A stretch of DNA of 64,000 nucleotides from Streptomyces lavendulae subsp. lavendulae (GCF_002803845.1 NZ_CP024985.1:2232001-2296000); one strand, 5' to 3'; positions 25,439 to 35,504 are shown, counted from the stretch's first letter. Translations and numbers: made by a program. The notes: a model not told the origin generated them from the letters alone.

Positions 25439-25614
25439 GCGAGCGCGCGGCACCGTTCTACTGCCCGTACTGCGGCGACGAGGACCTGTTCCCCCACGAG
25501 ACGGGCCACGGCGCCTGGGAATGCAGGGCCTGCAACCGGGCCTTCCAGCTGAAGTACCTCGGGCTGCTGTCCCGGGGCGTTCGGTCCAACACCGCTGGAG
25601 GGGACGAGATATGA
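25435..25614 (+). CDS. Small zinc-ribbon protein of the sulfite reductase operon
   Basis: 59 aa, overlapping the sulfite reductase stop and the cysH start by 4 nt each (ATGA at both ends). Two Cys pairs (FYCPYCGDED and ECRACNRAF) spaced about 20 residues apart form a zinc ribbon or rubredoxin-like knuckle. In S. coelicolor, as I recall, a small ORF occupies the same place between the sulfite reductase and cysH genes. The function is unknown; tight coupling suggests it assists one of the two reductases. Confidence 0.85.
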   Translation: MSERAAPFYCPYCGDEDLFPHETGHGAWECRACNRAFQLKYLGLLSRGVRSNTAGGDEI

Positions 25615-26309
25615 CCACCGATCAAGACGAGCGTCTCAAAGCTGTCGCCGAACAGGCGGGGCGCGACCTGGAGAACGCGTCCCCGCTGGACGTCCTGCGC
25701 TGGGCGGCCGACACCTTCGGCGAGAAGTTCTGCGTGACCTCCTCGATGGAGGACGCGGTGGTCGCGCACCTCGCGTCCCGGGTGCTCCCGGGGGTGGACG
25801 TGGTGTTCCTGGACACCGGCTACCACTTCGAGGAGACGATCGGTACGCGTGATGCGGTGGAGGCGGTGATGGACGTCAACGTCATCACCCTGACCCCGCG
25901 CCAGAGCGTCGCCGAGCAGGACGCGCAGTACGGCCCCAGGCTCCACGACCGGGACCCGGACCTGTGCTGCGCCCTGCGCAAGGTCAAGCCCCTCGAAGAG
26001 GGCCTGACCGGGTACGACGCCTGGGCGACGGGCCTGCGCCGCGACGAGTCCCCGACCCGGGCGGACACCCCGGTCGTCGGCTGGGACGGGAAGCGCCGCA
26101 AGGTCAAGGTCTCCCCGATCGCCCGCTGGACCCAGGACGACGTGGACGCGTACGTGGCCGAGCACGGGGTGCTGACCAACCCGCTGCTGATGGACGGTTA
26201 CGCCTCCGTCGGCTGCGCCCCCTGCACCCGCCGGGTGGCGGAGGGCGAGGACGCGCGGGCCGGCCGGTGGGCCGGACGCGGCAAGACCGAGTGCGGGCTG
26301 CACGGCTGA
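25611..26309 (+). CDS. cysH: Adenylylsulfate (APS/PAPS) reductase
   Basis: 232 aa with the PAPS-reductase fold: SSMEDAVVAHLA in place of the PP-loop, VFLDTGYHFEET, and C-terminal ECGLH with the catalytic Cys. The Cys pairs DLCCALRK and CAPC are the 4Fe-4S ligands typical of the APS-using bacterial type, so adenylylsulfate is the more likely substrate. It reduces activated sulfate to sulfite with thioredoxin. It overlaps neighbours by 4 nt upstream and 1 nt downstream (TGATG). Confidence 0.94.
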   Translation: MTTDQDERLKAVAEQAGRDLENASPLDVLRWAADTFGEKFCVTSSMEDAVVAHLASRVLPGVDVVFLDTGYHFEETIGTRDAVEAVMDVNVITLTPRQSVAEQDAQYGPRLHDRDPDLCCALRKVKPLEEGLTGYDAWATGLRRDESPTRADTPVVGWDGKRRKVKVSPIARWTQDDVDAYVAEHGVLTNPLLMDGYASVGCAPCTRRVAEGEDARAGRWAGRGKTECGLHG

Positions 26310-26905
26310 TGACGACGACCAGCGAAGACCTGAGCGAAGACCTTACGGAGAAGAAGCAGATGAGCGTGAGCGACCAGGGCGCCACCGTGTGGCTGACCGG
26401 GCTGCCCAGCGCCGGGAAGACCACGATCGCGTACGCGCTGGCCGAGCGGCTGCGCGCCGAGGGCCACCGGGTGGAGGTCCTCGACGGCGACGAGATCCGC
26501 GAGTTCCTCTCCGCCGGGCTGGGCTTCAGCCGCGAGGACCGGCACACCAACGTGCAGCGGATCGGGTTCGTCGCCGAACTCCTGGCCAGCAACGGCGTGA
26601 AGGCCCTCGTCCCGGTGATCGCCCCCTTCGCCGACAGCCGCGAGGCCGTCGCGAAGCGCCACGCCGCCGCGGGCACCCCGTACCTGGAGGTGCACGTGGC
26701 CACCCCGGTCGAGGTGTGCTCCGAGCGGGACGTGAAGGGCCTGTACGCCAAGCAGGCCGCGGGCGAGATCTCCGGCCTGACCGGGGTCGACGACCCGTAC
26801 GAGGCACCGCAGACCCCGGACCTGCGCATCGAGTCGCACCACCAGACCGTGCAGGAGTCGGCTTCGGCCCTGCACGCACTGCTCACCGAGAGGGGTCTGG
26901 CATGA
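26309..26905 (+). CDS. cysC: Adenylylsulfate kinase
   Basis: 198 aa from ATG 26309; ATG 26360 with GGAG upstream is an alternative start for the core domain. The P-loop is GLPSAGKTT, followed by DGDEIREFLSAGLGFSREDR and a conserved lid (DVKGLYAKQAAGEISGLTG). It phosphorylates APS to PAPS. Having both a [4Fe-4S] APS-type reductase and an APS kinase suggests PAPS is made for sulfotransferases or that both routes run. Confidence 0.94.
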   Translation: MTTTSEDLSEDLTEKKQMSVSDQGATVWLTGLPSAGKTTIAYALAERLRAEGHRVEVLDGDEIREFLSAGLGFSREDRHTNVQRIGFVAELLASNGVKALVPVIAPFADSREAVAKRHAAAGTPYLEVHVATPVEVCSERDVKGLYAKQAAGEISGLTGVDDPYEAPQTPDLRIESHHQTVQESASALHALLTERGLA

Positions 26906-27843
26906 CCACCGCCGCGCACCTGCACACCGAGTCCGGTTCCGACGCGCCCTACGCGCTGTCGCACCTCGACGCCCTCGAATCCGAGGCGGTGCACATCTTC
27001 CGTGAGGTGGCGGGTGAGTTCGAGAAGCCGGTGATCCTGTTCTCCGGCGGCAAGGACTCGATCGTCATGCTGCACCTGGCGCTGAAGGCGTTCGCGCCCG
27101 CGCCGGTGCCCTTCACCCTGCTGCACGTGGACACCGGCCACAACTTCCCCGAGGTCCTGGCCTACCGCGACCGTGCCGTCGAGAAGCACGGACTGCGCCT
27201 GCACGTGGCCTCCGTCCAGGAGTACATCGACGCCGGCAAGCTCCGCGAACGCCCCGACGGCGTCCGCAACCCGCTGCAGACCGTCCCCCTCACCGAGGCC
27301 ATCCAGCAGCTGAGGTTCGACGCCGTCTTCGGCGGCGGCCGCCGCGACGAGGAGAAGGCCCGCGCCAAGGAACGCGTCTTCTCCCTGCGCGACGAGTTCT
27401 CCCAGTGGGACCCCCGCCGCCAGCGCCCCGAACTGTGGCAGCTCTACAACGGCCGCCACGCCCCCGGCGAGCACGTCCGCGTCTTCCCGCTCTCCAACTG
27501 GACCGAGCTCGACGTGTGGCAGTACATCGACCGCGAGGGCATCGAACTCCCGGAGATCTACTTCGCCCACGAACGCGAGGTCTTCCAGCGCAACGGCATG
27601 TGGCTGACCGCGGGCGAGTGGGGCGGCCCCAAGGACACCGAACCCGTCGAGAAGCGCCTCGTGCGCTACCGCACCGTCGGCGACATGTCCTGCACGGGTG
27701 CCGTCGACTCCGACGCGACCACGCTCGACGCCGTGATCGCCGAGATCGCCGTCTCCCGCCTCACCGAGCGGGGCGCCACCCGCGCCGACGACAAGCTCTC
27801 CGAAGCCGCGATGGAAGACCGCAAGCGCGAAGGGTACTTCTAA
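26902..27843 (+). CDS. cysD: Sulfate adenylyltransferase subunit 2
   Basis: 313 aa of the ATP pyrophosphatase fold: PP-loop FSGGKDSIVMLHLA at about residues 47-60, then HVDTGHNFPE and GGRRDEEKARAKER. With CysN it forms ATP sulfurylase, making APS from ATP and sulfate coupled to GTP hydrolysis. The start overlaps the cysC stop by 4 nt (ATGA). Confidence 0.96.
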   Translation: MTTAAHLHTESGSDAPYALSHLDALESEAVHIFREVAGEFEKPVILFSGGKDSIVMLHLALKAFAPAPVPFTLLHVDTGHNFPEVLAYRDRAVEKHGLRLHVASVQEYIDAGKLRERPDGVRNPLQTVPLTEAIQQLRFDAVFGGGRRDEEKARAKERVFSLRDEFSQWDPRRQRPELWQLYNGRHAPGEHVRVFPLSNWTELDVWQYIDREGIELPEIYFAHEREVFQRNGMWLTAGEWGGPKDTEPVEKRLVRYRTVGDMSCTGAVDSDATTLDAVIAEIAVSRLTERGATRADDKLSEAAMEDRKREGYF

Positions 27844-27845
27844 CC

Positions 27846-29177
27846 ATGACGACCACCACCGAGCAGCTCAGCGCCACGACGCTGCTGCGCTTCGCCACCG
27901 CGGGATCCGTCGACGACGGCAAGTCCACCCTGGTGGGCCGCCTGCTGCACGACTCCAAGTCGGTCCTGGAGGACCAGCTCGAAGCCGTGGAGCGGGTCTC
28001 CCAGGACCGTGGCCAGGACACCCCGGACCTGGCGCTGCTGACCGACGGTCTGCGCGCCGAGCGCGAGCAGGGCATCACCATCGACGTGGCCTACCGCTAC
28101 TTCGCGACCGCCCGGCGCCGGTTCATCCTCGCCGACACCCCCGGGCACGTGCAGTACACCCGCAACATGGTCACCGGCGCCTCCACCGCCGACCTGGCCG
28201 TGGTCCTCGTCGACGCCCGCAACGGCGTCATCGAACAGACCCGCCGCCACGCCGCCGTCGCCGCCCTGCTCCGCGTCCCGCACGTGGTCCTCGCCGTCAA
28301 CAAGATGGACCTCGTCGGCTATCAGGAGACGGTCTTCGCGAAGATCGCCGAGGAGTTCACCGCGTACGCCTCCGAGCTGGGCGTCCCGGAGATCACCGCG
28401 ATCCCGATCTCGGCCCTGGCCGGGGACAACGTGGTCGAGCCGTCCGCGAACATGGACTGGTACGGCGGCCCGACGGTGCTGGAGCACCTGGAGACCGTCC
28501 CGGTCAGCCACGACCTCACCGCCTGCCCGGCGCGTTTCCCGGTGCAGTACGTGATCCGTCCGCAGACCGCCGAGCACCCCGACTACCGGGGCTACGCGGG
28601 CCAGATCGCCTCCGGCGTCCTGCGCGTCGGCGAGGCCGTCACGGTCCTGCCCTCCGGCCGCACCAGCACCATCGAGGGCATCGACGCCCTGGGCGAATCC
28701 GTGGACATCGCCTGGGCCCCGCAGTCGGTGACGGTCCGGCTCAAGGACGACATCGACATCTCGCGCGGCGACCTGATCGCGCCGTCCGCGAGCGCGCCGG
28801 CCACCACGCAGGACGTCGTCGCGACGGTCTGCCACGTGGCCGACCAGCCGCTGGCCGTGGGCGCGCGGGTGCTGCTCAAGCACACCACCCGCACGGTCAA
28901 GGCGATCGTCAAGGAGATCCCCTCCCGGCTGACCCTCGACGACCTCTCCCAGCACCCGGCCCCCGGGCAGCTGGTCGCCAACGACATCGGCCGCGTCGTC
29001 GTCCGCACCGCCGAGCCGCTCGCGCTCGACGCGTACGCCGACTCCCGCCGCACCGGCTCCTTCCTGCTGATCGACCCGGCCGACGGCACCACCCTGGCGG
29101 CGGGCATGGCGGGCGAGTCCTTCGCCTCCCAGGCCCGGACGACCGTCCAGGCGGATGAAGAAGGGTGGGACTTCTAA
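27846..29177 (+). CDS. cysN: Sulfate adenylyltransferase subunit 1 (GTPase)
   Basis: 443 aa, EF-Tu-like. The GTP motifs are GSVDDGKSTLVGR (G1), DTPGHVQY (G3) and NKMDL (G4), followed by beta-barrel domains 2 and 3. It is CysN alone, without a fused CysC domain, consistent with a separate cysC two genes upstream. It starts 2 bp after the cysD stop. Confidence 0.96.
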   Translation: MTTTTEQLSATTLLRFATAGSVDDGKSTLVGRLLHDSKSVLEDQLEAVERVSQDRGQDTPDLALLTDGLRAEREQGITIDVAYRYFATARRRFILADTPGHVQYTRNMVTGASTADLAVVLVDARNGVIEQTRRHAAVAALLRVPHVVLAVNKMDLVGYQETVFAKIAEEFTAYASELGVPEITAIPISALAGDNVVEPSANMDWYGGPTVLEHLETVPVSHDLTACPARFPVQYVIRPQTAEHPDYRGYAGQIASGVLRVGEAVTVLPSGRTSTIEGIDALGESVDIAWAPQSVTVRLKDDIDISRGDLIAPSASAPATTQDVVATVCHVADQPLAVGARVLLKHTTRTVKAIVKEIPSRLTLDDLSQHPAPGQLVANDIGRVVVRTAEPLALDAYADSRRTGSFLLIDPADGTTLAAGMAGESFASQARTTVQADEEGWDF

Positions 29178-29180
29178 CCC

Positions 29181-29282
29181 ATGCTCTCCGACATCTACTC
29201 CACCTTCGCGAAGGAGGGCGGCCGCGTGGGCAGCGGCGTCCTCGGCAGCGGCCAGGGAGGGGTGGCGCGATGTGCGCGATGA
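29181..29282 (+). CDS. Possible 33-aa ORF between cysN and the ABC transporter
   Basis: ATG 29181 is 3 bp after the cysN stop and opens 33 codons (begins MLSDIYSTFAKEGG). A second, overlapping 30-codon frame (ATG 29270 to 29362) has GGGAGG upstream. Neither shows a recognisable motif, and the 215-bp gap may just be leader for the transporter genes. Coding status is doubtful. Confidence 0.3.
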   Translation: MLSDIYSTFAKEGGRVGSGVLGSGQGGVARCAR

Positions 29283-29392
29283 CGTACGCGCACCGCATGC
29301 GCGCCCTCACCCCCCACGAGCCGTACCCGTCCCCGCTCCAGAAACGAAGACGTGCGTCATGACGCCATGACGCTACGAGAGGAAGTCCTCCC

Positions 29393-30526
29393 GTGCCTGC
29401 CACCGGTACCACCCGCACCACCCTGCGCCGCGGAATCGTCGCCGCCGCCGCCCTGCCGCTGCTGATCGGCGCGCTCGCCTCCTGCGGCTACGGCTCCGAG
29501 GCCAAGAAGGACGAGCCCAAGGACACCGCGGCCTCCAACGTCGCCGACGGAGCCAAGAAGCTCTCCGCCTCCGAGGTCCGCATCGGGTACTTCCCGAACC
29601 TGACGCACGCCACCGCTCTGGTCGGCCTCCAGGAAGGCCTGATCGAGAAGGAACTGAACGGCACCAGGATCAAGCCGCAGTCCTTCAACGCCGGCCCGTC
29701 CGAGATCGAAGCCCTCAACGGCGGCTCTCTCGACATCGGCTTCATCGGCCCCTCGCCCTCGATCAACGGCTACGTCAAGTCCAAGGGCTCCAACCTGCGG
29801 ATCATCTCCGGCTCCGCCTCCGGTGGCGTCAAGCTCGTCGTGAACCCGGACAAGATCAAGACCCTCGACGACCTCAAGGGCAAGAAGATCGCCACCCCCC
29901 AGAAGGGGAACACGCAGGACGTCGCGTTCCTCAACTGGATCTCCGAGAAGGGCTGGTCGGTCGACCCGGAGTCCGGCAAGGGCGACGTCTCCGTCGTCCG
30001 CACCGACAACAAGGTCACCCCCGACGCCTTCAAGCAGGGCTCGATCGACGGCGCCTGGGTACCCGAGCCGACCGCCTCCAAGCTCGTCTCCGACGGCGGC
30101 TCCGTCCTCCTCGACGAGACGGCCCTGTGGCCCGACAAGAAGTTCGTGATCACGAACGTCATCGTGTCGCAGAAGTTCCTCAAGGAACACGCGGACGTGG
30201 TGGAGGCCGTGCTCAAGGGCACGGTGAAGACCAACGAGTGGATCAACGCCAACCCCGACAAGGCCAAGGCCTCGGCCAACGCCAAGCTCGCGGCGGACAG
30301 CGGCAAGCCCCTCGACGCCAAGGTCATCGACCCGGCCTGGCAGTCCATCCTCGTCACCGACGACCCGCTCGCGAGCACCCTGAAGACCGAGTCCGACTGG
30401 GCCGTCAAGGCCAAGCTCATCGAGCAGCCCGACCTGGCAGGCATCTACGACCTGACGCTCCTGAACAAGGTCCTCAAGGCCGCGGGCAAGCCCGAGGTCT
30501 CCGACGCCGGTCTCGGCGCCAAGTAA
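29393..30526 (+). CDS. ssuA: ABC transporter substrate-binding lipoprotein, aliphatic-sulfonate type
   Basis: 377 aa from GTG 29393 with GAGAGGAAG upstream. The signal peptide has an Arg pair (LRRGIVAAAALPLL) and lipobox LASC, with Cys31 as lipidated residue. The mature part is SsuA/NMT1-like (RIGYFPNLTHATALVGLQEG, GGSLDIGFIGPSPSINGY). Its place between cysN and an SsuB/SsuC pair indicates uptake of organosulfonates, sulfate esters or taurine-like compounds. The exact ligand is unknown. Confidence 0.88.
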   Translation: MPATGTTRTTLRRGIVAAAALPLLIGALASCGYGSEAKKDEPKDTAASNVADGAKKLSASEVRIGYFPNLTHATALVGLQEGLIEKELNGTRIKPQSFNAGPSEIEALNGGSLDIGFIGPSPSINGYVKSKGSNLRIISGSASGGVKLVVNPDKIKTLDDLKGKKIATPQKGNTQDVAFLNWISEKGWSVDPESGKGDVSVVRTDNKVTPDAFKQGSIDGAWVPEPTASKLVSDGGSVLLDETALWPDKKFVITNVIVSQKFLKEHADVVEAVLKGTVKTNEWINANPDKAKASANAKLAADSGKPLDAKVIDPAWQSILVTDDPLASTLKTESDWAVKAKLIEQPDLAGIYDLTLLNKVLKAAGKPEVSDAGLGAK

Positions 30527-30560
30527 CCCCGTAGTCCAGCAAACCCAGGAGGTGACGACC

Positions 30561-31341
<781 letters not shown>

Positions 31342-31355
<14 letters not shown>

Positions 31356-32238
31356 CACCACCGCGAAGGCCACGGCCAAGCACGACGACCTGGCCGGACT
31401 GGAGGCGGGCCTCGACGCGCTCGACGCCGTCCAGACCCACCGCGCCCCCGTCCGGGAGATCCTCACCAAGAAGGCGCTGCCCCCGCTGCTGGCCGTCGGC
31501 CTCGTGCTGCTGGTCTGGCAGGTGCTGGTCACGGCGAAGGTCGCCGACGAGACCAAGCTGCCGGCCCCGTCCGCCGTGTGGGACAGCCTGAGCGCGATGT
31601 GGCTCAAGGGCACCCTGCTCGACGTGATCTGGACCAGCGTCTCGCGCGGTCTGCTGGGCTTCCTGCTGGCCCTGGCCATCGGCACCCCGCTCGGCCTGCT
31701 CGTCGCCCGCGTGAAGTTCGTGCGCGCCGCGATCGGGCCGATCCTCCAGGGCCTGCAGTCCCTGCCCTCGGTTGCCTGGGTCCCCCCGGCGGTGCTCTGG
31801 TTCGGGCTCAACGACGCCATGATGTACACGGTGATCCTGCTGGGCGCGGTCCCGTCGATCGCCAACGGCCTGGTGTCCGGCATCGACCAGATCCCGCCGC
31901 TGTTCCTGCGGGCCGGCCGCACCCTGGGTGCCACCGGTCTGCGCGGCGCCCGGCACGTGGTGATGCCCGCCGCCCTGCCCGGCTACCTGGCCGGCCTCAA
32001 GCAGGGCTGGGCCTTCTCCTGGCGCTCCCTGATGGCCGCCGAGATCATCGCCAGCTCCCCCGACCTGGGCCTGGGCCTCGGCCAGCTGCTGGAGAACGGC
32101 CGCAACAACATCGACCTGCCCGGCGTGTTCCTCGCGATCCTGCTGATCCTCGTGGTCGGCATCGCCATCGACCTGCTGATCTTCAGCCCGGTCGAGCGGT
32201 GGGTGCTGCGCAGCCGCGGCCTGCTGGTCAAGAGCTGA
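31342..32238 (+). CDS. ssuC: ABC transporter permease, sulfonate/nitrate type
   Basis: 298 aa. After a charged 45-residue N-terminus come about six membrane helices (LLAVGLVLLVWQVLV first, IDLLIFSP last). The EAA-like loop contacting the ATPase lies in AGRTLGATGLRGARHVVMPAALPG (residues near 200). It overlaps ssuB by 14 bp, so translation is coupled. Confidence 0.92.
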
Positions 32239-32243
32239 GTCCC

Positions 32244-33005
32244 GTGTCCCGCGCCCTCCTCGTCGTCGCCCACGGCAGCCGCGATCCGCGGCACGCGGCG
32301 ACCGTGCACGCCCTCGTCGGGCGGGTCCGGTCGCTGCGGCCGGGGCTGCGGGTCGAGACGTCCTTCCTGGACTTCAACGGCCCGACCGTCTCGCAGGCCC
32401 TCGCCTCGCTGTACCTGTCGGGCGTACGGGAGGTCGTGGCCCTGCCGCTGCTGCTGACGCGGGCCTTCCACGCGAAGGCGGACATCCCGGCGGTGCTGGC
32501 GGAGGCCACCGGCCGCCTCAGCGGGCTCTCTGTCCGGGTGGCCGATGTCCTCGGCCCGTCCCCGCTGCTGGTCGCGGCCCTGGAGCGGCGCCTGGCGGAG
32601 GCCGGTCTCGGCCTCACCCCGGCGGAGCGCGCCACCACCGGTGTGGTGCTCGCGTCCGCCGGTTCCTCGGACCCGGAGGCGATCGCAGTGATCGCTGAAA
32701 TCGCGCGGGAGTGGCGGCACACCGGTTGGTGCGCCGTGCGGCCTGCGTTCGCCTCCGCTGCCCTTCCCCGTACGGAGGACGCCGTACGGGCCCTGCGCGC
32801 CGAGGGCGTCCGCCGGGTGGCGGTGGCCCCGTACGTGATCGCTCCCGGCCGCCTGCCGGACCGCATCGCGGCCGGCGCCGCCGCCTCCGGCGCGGACGTG
32901 GTGGCCGAGGTCCTGGGCGCCGCCCCGGAACTCGCCCGCCTCCTCCTGCGCCGCTACGACGCGGCCGCCGCCGCTCCGGCCCGCCGCCCCGCCCTCTCGG
33001 CCTGA
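32244..33005 (+). CDS. Sirohydrochlorin chelatase (CbiX/SirB-like)
   Basis: 253 aa from GTG 32244, 5 bp after the permease. The chelatase signature VVAHGSRDPRH begins at residue 7, and the protein is a tandem of two chelatase halves (the second around VVLASAGSSDPEA). Such enzymes insert Fe2+ or Co2+ into sirohydrochlorin. At the end of a sulfite-reductase operon, iron insertion to make siroheme for SirA is the natural role. No separate cobalt cluster is near. Confidence 0.88.
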   Translation: MSRALLVVAHGSRDPRHAATVHALVGRVRSLRPGLRVETSFLDFNGPTVSQALASLYLSGVREVVALPLLLTRAFHAKADIPAVLAEATGRLSGLSVRVADVLGPSPLLVAALERRLAEAGLGLTPAERATTGVVLASAGSSDPEAIAVIAEIAREWRHTGWCAVRPAFASAALPRTEDAVRALRAEGVRRVAVAPYVIAPGRLPDRIAAGAAASGADVVAEVLGAAPELARLLLRRYDAAAAAPARRPALSA

Positions 33006-33064
33006 CCGCCCGGCACGGCCCGCGCGCCGGTGTGCCCGCGCGCCCATCCGGCCGCCCGGTCGTT

Positions 33065-33142
33065 CGCCCAACCCGGCGGTCCCGCCCGGCCGCCCAACCC
33101 GGCGGTCCCGCCCGGCCGCCCTGCCCGGCCGTCCCGCCCGGC
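33065..33142. repeat. 26-bp tandem repeat, three copies
   Basis: Two identical 26-bp units (33065-33090, 33091-33116, starting CGCCCAACCCGGCGGTCCCG) and a third diverged unit (33117-33142). They lie in the 189-bp gap between convergent genes. No spacers occur, so this is not CRISPR. It is probably a slippage repeat, possibly part of transcription ends. Confidence 0.9.
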
Positions 33143-33194
33143 CGTCCCGCCTGGGCCCGTCACGTGCAGGCCCCGGCATTCGGTGTCGGGGGCC

Positions 33195-34196
33195 TCAGGC
33201 GCGGGCGGCCGCCTCGTCGGCCAGGGCCGTCAGGTCGGCGATCGACATGGCCCCCGGCGGCAGACCCTCCCGGGCGAAGATGTTCGCCGCGTGCCGCAGC
33301 ACGTCGTTGACCGGCGTCGCCACCCCGTGCAGCCGGCCCAGCAGCACGATCTCGCCGTTGAGGTAGTCGGCCTCCACCGACCCCGTGCCGCGTGCCAGGC
33401 TCTGCCAGGAGGAGCCGCCGCGCACGCCCGGGGGCTGGTCGACCTTCCCGTCGCGGGCCGTCGCCTGCTCCTCGTCCGTGACGTGGGCGATGCCCGCCGC
33501 TTCGAGGACGGCCCTGCCCTCGCGTTGCGCGCGCAGCAGCAGCGCCGCCTTCGCCGGGTCCGGTTCGGGTCCGGTGGTGGCCTGGATGGCGTTGCCCAGG
33601 TTGCCGAGCAGCTTCGCGTACTTCCACCGCATCACGTCCTCGACGACCGGCGCCTCGAAGCCCGCCTTCTCCAGGTCGGCGGCGACCGACGCGATCCGCC
33701 GGTCGGTGCCCCCGGCCGCCTTGCCGAGGTGCAGTATCCCGGTCAGCGGGGTGCACAGCGCGGAGACGACACCGGGCTCCAGGAAGGTGGCGGGCAGCCA
33801 GACGCAGACCCCGTAGACGCGCGCGAAGCGGCGCAGGGCCAGGCGTTCGCTCTCCACGCCGTTCTGCGCGCACAGCAGGGGCAGCCGCTGGGCGGCCGTG
33901 CCGCCGCCCGCGACCTCCGCGTCGCCCCACGTGTCGAGGGCGGCGATCGCGTCCTGGGTCTTCACGGTGAGGAGGAGGACGTCGTCGGGGCGCAGTTCGC
34001 CCAGTTCCGCCGGTGCGGCGACCACGGGGAGCCGGTGGACGCGCGGGCCGTCGGCGGTGGTCAGGCGCAGGCCGTCCGTCCGCAGTGCCTCGGCGTGCGC
34101 GCCGCGTGCGACGAGGACGACCTCCCGGCCCGATTCCGCGAGCCGTCCGCCGATGGTCGCGCCGATCGCTCCGGCGCCGATGATGATGTAACGCAT
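33195..34196 (-). CDS. Ketopantoate reductase-family oxidoreductase
   Basis: 333 aa from ATG 34196. The N-terminal NAD(P) fold starts IIIGAGAIGATIGG. The C-terminal helical domain has the catalytic Lys region WKYAKLLGNLGNAI (PanE Lys176 equivalent). It may reduce 2-dehydropantoate for pantothenate, but the family includes paralogues with other 2-oxo substrates and no pan gene is nearby, so panE is not asserted. It is divergent from an aldo/keto reductase, with 44 bp between starts. Confidence 0.85.
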   Translation of the reverse strand: MRYIIIGAGAIGATIGGRLAESGREVVLVARGAHAEALRTDGLRLTTADGPRVHRLPVVAAPAELGELRPDDVLLLTVKTQDAIAALDTWGDAEVAGGGTAAQRLPLLCAQNGVESERLALRRFARVYGVCVWLPATFLEPGVVSALCTPLTGILHLGKAAGGTDRRIASVAADLEKAGFEAPVVEDVMRWKYAKLLGNLGNAIQATTGPEPDPAKAALLLRAQREGRAVLEAAGIAHVTDEEQATARDGKVDQPPGVRGGSSWQSLARGTGSVEADYLNGEIVLLGRLHGVATPVNDVLRHAANIFAREGLPPGAMSIADLTALADEAAARA

Positions 34197-34240
34197 GCCC
34201 CGAGCCTGGCACACCGGCCGTGCGCGGGTACGGTCGGGTC

Positions 34241-35092
34241 ATGACGGACACCGTGTTCTCCCTGGGCGGGGAACTGCCCCTGCGTCGTCTCGGACTTGGT
34301 ACCGGGGGGCTGGTCGGTCCCGGTTACTGGGGGCCGCGCGGCAGCCGCTCGGACGCCGTGGCCCTGTTGCGCGCGGCGGTCGCACAGGGGGTGCGGCTGG
34401 TCGACACCGCCGACAACTACGGGCCGGAGCTGGCCGAGGAGCTGGTCGCCGAGGCCCTCCACCCGTACGGGGACGGGCTCGTGGTCGCCACGAAGGGCGG
34501 GGTGGTGCGCACCGGCCCGGACGAGTGGCACGTGGCGGGCCGGCCCGGGGAGCTGCGCCGGATGTGCGAGGCGAGCCTGCGGCGGCTGCGGGTGGAGCGG
34601 ATCGACCTCTACCAGCTGCACCGCTTCGACCCCGCGGTGCCGATGGCCGAACAGCTGGGCGAGCTGGCGCGGTTGCGGGAGGAGGGGAAGATCCGGCACA
34701 TCGGTCTGGACACGGTGAGCGCACCGCAGCTGCGGGAGGCGCTGGAGTGCGTCCCGGTGGCCTCGGTGCAGAACCCGTACAACCTGCTGGACCGGTCCTC
34801 GGCGCAGGTGCTGGCGCTCTGCGAGGAGCGCGGGATCGCGTTCCTGCCGTACTACCCGCTGGGCAGCGGTGCCCTGACCGGCGGGGGCGCGGCCGCCGTC
34901 ACCGGGGTGGCGGCGGCGCACGGGGCGGCTGTGGGGCAGATCGCGCTGGCCTGGCTGCTGCACCGTTCGCCGGTGCTCTGCCCGACCCCGGGCACCGGCT
35001 CCCCCGCGCACCTGGCGCAGAACCTGGCCGCGGTCTCGATCCGGCTGGCTCCGGGGGAGGTCGCGCTGCTGGACGCGGTGGCCGGGGGGTGA
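34241..35092 (+). CDS. Aldo/keto reductase
   Basis: 283 aa, (alpha/beta)8 barrel. The catalytic tetrad is visible: Asp and Tyr in DTADNYG, Lys in VVATKGGV and His in LYQLHRF. NADPH is the usual cofactor. Substrate unknown; probably a small aldehyde or ketone. It is divergent from the ketopantoate-reductase-like gene. Confidence 0.9.
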   Translation: MTDTVFSLGGELPLRRLGLGTGGLVGPGYWGPRGSRSDAVALLRAAVAQGVRLVDTADNYGPELAEELVAEALHPYGDGLVVATKGGVVRTGPDEWHVAGRPGELRRMCEASLRRLRVERIDLYQLHRFDPAVPMAEQLGELARLREEGKIRHIGLDTVSAPQLREALECVPVASVQNPYNLLDRSSAQVLALCEERGIAFLPYYPLGSGALTGGGAAAVTGVAAAHGAAVGQIALAWLLHRSPVLCPTPGTGSPAHLAQNLAAVSIRLAPGEVALLDAVAGG

Positions 35093-35096
35093 CGGC

Positions 35097-35504
35097 TCAG
35101 AGGGAGCCGACGACCTTCCTGGGGGTGATGCGGACCACGACCCGCTGGGCGTCGTCGGCGGAGGCCGGGTTGAAGTCCGCGTAGTCCTTGCCCGTGTACT
35201 TGCGCGACAGCTCGTCGATCAGTTCCCGTCCGCCTTCGGTGGTCAGGGTGGCCTCGCCGCGGACCTCGGCATAGGTGTAGGGCGCGTTCGCGGGGTTGAT
35301 CATGACGGTGACCCGGGGGTCCCGGCGCAGGTTGGTCTCCTTGCGGCGGCCGACGGTCGTGGAGAACAGCAGGTCGTCGCCGTCGCGGGCGAGCCAGGTG
35401 ACGGACAGCTGCGGGCTGCCGTCCGGCTGGATGGTGGCGACGGTCGCGAAGACGGGGGTGTCGTCGATGATCTTCTGCAGGTCGTCGGAGAGTGCAGCGG
35501 ACAC
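35097..35504 (-). CDS. PPOX-class (split beta-barrel) F420- or flavin-dependent oxidoreductase
   Basis: 135 aa from GTG 35504 with GGAAGG upstream. The motifs FATVATIQPDGSPQLSVTWL and RRKETNLRRDPRVTVMI are those of actinobacterial PPOX-family F420-binding proteins. These act on varied small molecules using F420 or FMN. Substrate unknown. It ends 4 bp from the convergent aldo/keto reductase. Confidence 0.85.
   Translation of the reverse strand: MSAALSDDLQKIIDDTPVFATVATIQPDGSPQLSVTWLARDGDDLLFSTTVGRRKETNLRRDPRVTVMINPANAPYTYAEVRGEATLTTEGGRELIDELSRKYTGKDYADFNPASADDAQRVVVRITPRKVVGSL

Noticed and set aside
33065..33142. CRISPR array
   Set aside because: Repeats are directly adjacent, with no spacers and no cas genes.
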